From GCA-2731375 sp002731375 (lineage in GTDB: Bacteria; Pseudomonadota; Alphaproteobacteria; GCA-2731375), in contig JASMDX010000078.1 of assembly GCA_030752605.1 (NCBI GenBank), forward strand, positions 4,458-68,457: DNA of 64,000 bases, read 5' to 3'. The position numbers were made by a program, and so were the translations under genes. The notes under the pieces were generated by a model. It did not search any database. It was not told the DNA's origin and saw only the letters and a list, made by a program, of their open reading frames with translations. Below, one piece after another: positions 60,960 through 64,000 of this stretch (the stretch's first letter is position 1; each line of letters opens with the position of its first letter).

Positions 60960-61909
60960 ACGCGCACATCCCTACAACGTTGCTCAGCGGCTATCTGGGT
61001 GCAGGCAAAACAACACTGATTAACCGTATCCTGGAGGCCGAGCATGGCTTGCAGGTTGCTGTCTTAGTCAATGACTTTGGTGCGATTAATATTGATGCCC
61101 GTTTCATCAAGAACGCTTCTGATCAAACCATCAGCCTTACAAATGGTTGCGTATGCTGTTCAATCGCTGATGACCTCGGCGCCGCGCTTGACCAGCAGAC
61201 TGCCCGCGATAATCCGCCTGATCACATAGTCATAGAGGCAAGCGGGGTGGCGGAGCCAGCTCGAATCGCAAATTACGCATCCGGTTGGCCGGGGCTGCAA
61301 CTGAATAGTCTGATCACTTTGATTGATGCGGAAACAGTACAAGAGCGGGCACGCGACAAATTCGTCGGTCGGGTTGTTACCAGGCAGATAGAGGCAGCAG
61401 ACTTATTGATTGTTAATAAATTGGATCTGATCAATTGCGCGCAGTTACGGCGACTGGAAGAATGGCTCCACCCACTGGCAAGCGAGATTACGGTGCTAAA
61501 GACCATACATGCCGCCGTTGAGCCAAGACTGCTTCTTGGCGTGGCACCGGTTCATGCTAGCGCCCACCAACTGAACGGCACAGAGGAGGCGCATGGTCTG
61601 AAAGCGATTTCCTGGGAACCCAACGGGCCGATTAACCTCGGTAGACTCAAATCAGCTATCCAATTCATGCCGCCGTCAATTCATCGGCTAAAAGGAATGG
61701 TCATCGATGATGTCACGGGAATTGCCTATTCTGTTCAGGTCGTGGCACGCCGCCGTGAATTCAGTAAAGTAGAGATGGGCGAACCAGATCTCGTAGGAGC
61801 GACGGCGGGAAACGGTCAGATCGTCGCAATCGGCGTCGATAACGCGGATCTGGCCGAGCTACGGCATACTCTAAATGCCAGCATCGCCGCAAATCTGTCG
61901 GTGCCGTAA
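60956..61909 (+). CDS. CobW-family (COG0523) GTPase, 317 aa
   Basis: Walker A GYLGAGKTT, the metal-binding CxCC of TNGCVCCSI (C65, C67, C68), the switch VIEASGVAEPARIA and the GTP motif NKLDL are all present. The C-terminal domain is present but weak. COG0523 proteins act as metal chaperones, commonly for zinc or other divalent ions. The overlap of its start with the amidohydrolase stop indicates coupling, so delivery of metal to that enzyme is a good inference. Confidence 0.92.
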   Translation: MNAHIPTTLLSGYLGAGKTTLINRILEAEHGLQVAVLVNDFGAINIDARFIKNASDQTISLTNGCVCCSIADDLGAALDQQTARDNPPDHIVIEASGVAEPARIANYASGWPGLQLNSLITLIDAETVQERARDKFVGRVVTRQIEAADLLIVNKLDLINCAQLRRLEEWLHPLASEITVLKTIHAAVEPRLLLGVAPVHASAHQLNGTEEAHGLKAISWEPNGPINLGRLKSAIQFMPPSIHRLKGMVIDDVTGIAYSVQVVARRREFSKVEMGEPDLVGATAGNGQIVAIGVDNADLAELRHTLNASIAANLSVP

Positions 61910-61998
61910 CGACGGCTACAATCATCGGCTCAACTGGGTTTCCGCAAAACTATTGGCTGATATATTTTTATACACTCATGTTGCGCTTCGAGGTGCGC

Positions 61999-62193
61999 CT
62001 AGCCCTCGTCCACCACGTCCATGTAGACCGCTACGGATTTGCCGTAGCCGCCATCCAGTAGCGCCCGTGCTGCCGCGCCGCAGGCCGCGTCGGAGTGCTC
62101 GAGAGCCAGCTCGCGGACGTTGTCGACCTCGCTGGGGCAGCCGCCGGGATTGCCGCTAATGCCGGGTAGGAAACGGCCGTTCTTGTCGCGCAT
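61999..62193 (-). CDS. DUF5681 fragment, phage-associated, 64 aa
   Basis: It opens with MRDKNGRFLPGISGNPGGCP, the G-x-S-G-N-P-x-G motif of DUF5681, often found in phage packaging regions, and ends ALLDGGYGKSVAVYM, the domain's second half. The middle is shorter than usual, suggesting an internal deletion. ATG 62193 has AGGTGAG before it. The flanks hold no other phage gene. Confidence 0.55.
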   Translation of the reverse strand: MRDKNGRFLPGISGNPGGCPSEVDNVRELALEHSDAACGAAARALLDGGYGKSVAVYMDVVDEG

Positions 62194-62426
62194 TGTCTCA
62201 CCTATTGTTGGCCTGGTGTCAGGCCATATTGTACAATAAATTATTGTGGTTAAGAAGCTGCGAACCAATCCAATAGCCAGCGCACTATGGACGCCGGCGT
62301 CCAGGCAGAGGAAGGTCAGGCCGAAGAAAGGGCGCGGGAGTTATGAAGTTTCCGCTTATCACCCAGCTTCAAGCATGCCGGCGAATTCAGTGACTGTCGT
62401 CAATGACCCAAACCGGGATTTTCAGA

Positions 62427-63467
62427 TCAGCGACTTTGACTGTCGATCGAGAGGTGTTTCTCTAAACTTTGGCAAAGCGCATTGCCAGCTGTCGAGTCGA
62501 CATCTAGATGAGTGACAATGCGGATGCGCCGTTCTCCGAATGCACCAATAAGAATGCCATCAGCTTTCAAAGCAGCCGCGAGGCTTGCAGCGTCTGGTGC
62601 GTCTTCAGACAAATCGAAGATGACGATGTTCGTGTCCACAGGCAGAACGTTGACGACATGGTCTAATGCGGAAACGCGCGCCGCAATCAACGCTGCGAGA
62701 TCATGATCATCGGCAAGCCGGTCGACATTGTGATCAAGGGCATAAAGGCACATCGCGGCGATAATGCCGGACTGCCTCATGGAGCCACCGATTTGCTGCT
62801 TGATGCGCCAAGCCTGCCCGATGAATTCGGCCGAGCCGGCTAGGACGGCCCCTATTGGGGCGCCTAAACCCTTGGTGAAATCAATCCAGCATGAATCGTA
62901 ACCCTCGGTCCAGAACGCAGCTTGAATTCCCGATTTGACGGCTGCGTTCATAAGGCGCGCGCCATCCATGTGTGTGGCGAGGCCGGCATCTTTCGCGGCC
63001 TGGGCCACGCCTCGAATTTTTATCTGAGGCCAAATAGCTCCACCGCCGAGATTAGCCGTTTGCTCTACGCAAACCAGTCGACTTTTTGGCATATAGCGGG
63101 AGTTTGGACGAATGGCGTCAGAAACCTGCGCCGGTTCAAAAATGCCGTTCTCACCGTTGATCGCATGAATCATGATGCCACTGATTGCCGCCGGACCGCC
63201 GGTCTCATAATTGACGAGATGGCAGGTGCGCTCACAGATGACTTCGTCGCCGGGGTTCGTATGCACGCGGATGGCAATTTCGTTGCACATCGTTCCAGAT
63301 GGCAGGAAAACAGCGGATTCCTTATCGAGCAACGCGGCAACACGCTCACACAGTTCCAGCGTTGTCGGGTCCTCATCTTTTTGTTCATCTCCTACGACGG
63401 CGGAAAGCGTGGCCGCGCGCATCGCCATGGTCGGTTTGGTCTTGGTGTCGGAATAGAAATCAAACAT
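62427..63467 (-). CDS. Low-specificity threonine aldolase-like PLP enzyme
   Basis: A 346-residue PLP enzyme of the beta-eliminating lyase group. It starts MFDFYSDTKTKPTMAMRAA. FLPSGTMCNEIAIRVHTNPG is the cofactor-phosphate region, LATHMDGARLMNAAVKSGIQ contains the Asp that contacts the PLP ring and CWIDFTKGLGAPIGAVLAGS holds the Schiff-base lysine. It cleaves threonine or similar beta-hydroxy amino acids to glycine plus an aldehyde. No operon partners on its strand within 230 bases. Confidence 0.9.
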   Translation of the reverse strand: MFDFYSDTKTKPTMAMRAATLSAVVGDEQKDEDPTTLELCERVAALLDKESAVFLPSGTMCNEIAIRVHTNPGDEVICERTCHLVNYETGGPAAISGIMIHAINGENGIFEPAQVSDAIRPNSRYMPKSRLVCVEQTANLGGGAIWPQIKIRGVAQAAKDAGLATHMDGARLMNAAVKSGIQAAFWTEGYDSCWIDFTKGLGAPIGAVLAGSAEFIGQAWRIKQQIGGSMRQSGIIAAMCLYALDHNVDRLADDHDLAALIAARVSALDHVVNVLPVDTNIVIFDLSEDAPDAASLAAALKADGILIGAFGERRIRIVTHLDVDSTAGNALCQSLEKHLSIDSQSR

Positions 63468-63794
63468 ACACTTCGTTCCCTATCGAAGAGCAAAATTAGC
63501 TCCAATGGTAAATACCGCTTCTCTCGACCATTCTAAAATTCAGCGGATGTGGATATCACAAAATATCCAATTCGGTATCATGTGTCGCTGATGTGTAGTT
63601 GTTGCTTTTAGGCTGGATCAAAGGTCTTGCTAAGTGTTGTTTTCGGGAATCTACGCTAATCAGTCAGCGGCTTGATGTCGCCTTATGGCACGAAGCGCCG
63701 ATCACAATGGGTCAGGCTTTTTTTGCTGTTGCTTCGACATCGAGCCTAGTTCGAAAAAATAGCAACCGTCGAAGACGACCCATCCCCTCGCGGG
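63468..63794. other. Gap with nothing recognisable
   Basis: About 330 bases between the aldolase start and the edge gene. A plus-strand frame (63599-63853) has no coding character. No RNA or repeat seen. Confidence 0.4.
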
Positions 63795-64000
63795 CTAAGG
63801 GAACTCCAAGGGCGGGTTACGCTTCTGGGCCCGAGCCAGGGCCGGATAGATAGCTCCACAGCCTCGGTTGCCGAGTAGCGGCTTCCTCTGGTCACAGTCG
63901 CCAGCAATCAGCGCCAACAGGTTGGGCAGTATAATATCGCTGCCGTACTTTTCAATCAATGCCGCCTTTCGATAGCGCCCATGGCGGTCACACTGCTTAC
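63795..64000 (-). CDS. Small zinc-motif protein, 5' end outside window
   Basis: The minus strand is open from the window edge to TAG 63795, 67 codons. It reads CDRHGRYRKAALIEKYGSDI followed by LALIAGDCDQRKP and NRGCGAIYPALAR. The Cys spacing and the C-x2-x-G-R-Y-R start match a frequent small alphaproteobacterial protein with a probable zinc site. Function unknown. The N-terminus lies outside the window. Confidence 0.65.
   Translation of the reverse strand, partial: KQCDRHGRYRKAALIEKYGSDIILPNLLALIAGDCDQRKPLLGNRGCGAIYPALARAQKRNPPLEFP

Noticed and set aside
1..64000. CRISPR arrays, rRNA and tRNA genes
   Set aside because: No regular spaced repeats or cloverleaf-like sequences were seen in the intergenic regions on either strand.

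Overview
The window looks like a piece of an alphaproteobacterial chromosome, probably Rhodospirillales-like. The basis is the mdh-sucC-sucD-sucA-sucB-lpd gene order, a GcrA-like zinc module, the moderately GC-rich coding style and the many CoA-dependent degradation enzymes. This placement is an inference from gene content; no rRNA or tRNA gene is visible to anchor it. The theme is catabolism of aromatic and other acids via CoA thioesters, with several transport systems and an unusual number of broken genes.

Positions 1-9.8 kb hold a hotdog thioesterase-DUF924 fusion running off the left edge, an operon of an MFS transporter and a two-subunit molybdenum hydroxylase (isoquinoline/nicotinate type), two class III CoA-transferases (one a tandem double-domain protein), a decayed DUF2189 membrane gene and a cupin. 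Positions 10-12.5 kb encode a HlyD-type adaptor and an MFS transporter.

Positions 12.5-26.8 kb form an aerobic benzoyl-CoA (box) region: boxC-boxB, two tandem EamA exporters, the regulator gene boxR, a flavodoxin, a benzoate-CoA ligase and an alpha/beta hydrolase. BoxA is not in the window. Near-identical TGCATTATAAT-type sites lie at the boxCB promoter and in the boxR/flavodoxin intergenic region, which makes them good candidates for BoxR operators. Inside this region sits an SDR-fold protein carrying both diagnostic halohydrin dehalogenase motifs, divergent from a DMSO-reductase-family molybdoenzyme.

Positions 26.8-29.8 kb are a decayed patch (IS481 remnant, an 18-bp-arm hairpin, a GcrA-like fragment, a broken ORF) around one acyl-CoA dehydrogenase. 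Positions 29.8-38.7 kb carry the TCA operon mdh-sucCD-sucAB-lpd on the minus strand; the malate dehydrogenase has a lysine-rich tail. Positions 39-43.6 kb hold a SnoaL-like protein, a pair of acyl-CoA dehydrogenases of which the second appears non-catalytic, and a MetE-like methyltransferase.

Positions 44-50.9 kb hold a PAS-wHTH-BTAD regulator, a di-heme peroxidase, an EF-hand/M23 peptidase and a DUF2182/DUF1326 pair. Positions 51.3-61.9 kb hold a dipeptide-type ABC transporter with an M81 (MlrC-like) peptidase, divergent from an orphan CobW C-terminal domain, a YtcJ-like amidohydrolase and a CobW GTPase, suggesting import plus metal-dependent hydrolysis of an amide or peptide-like substrate. 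The right end has a truncated DUF5681 fragment, a threonine aldolase-like enzyme and a small zinc-motif protein cut by the window edge.
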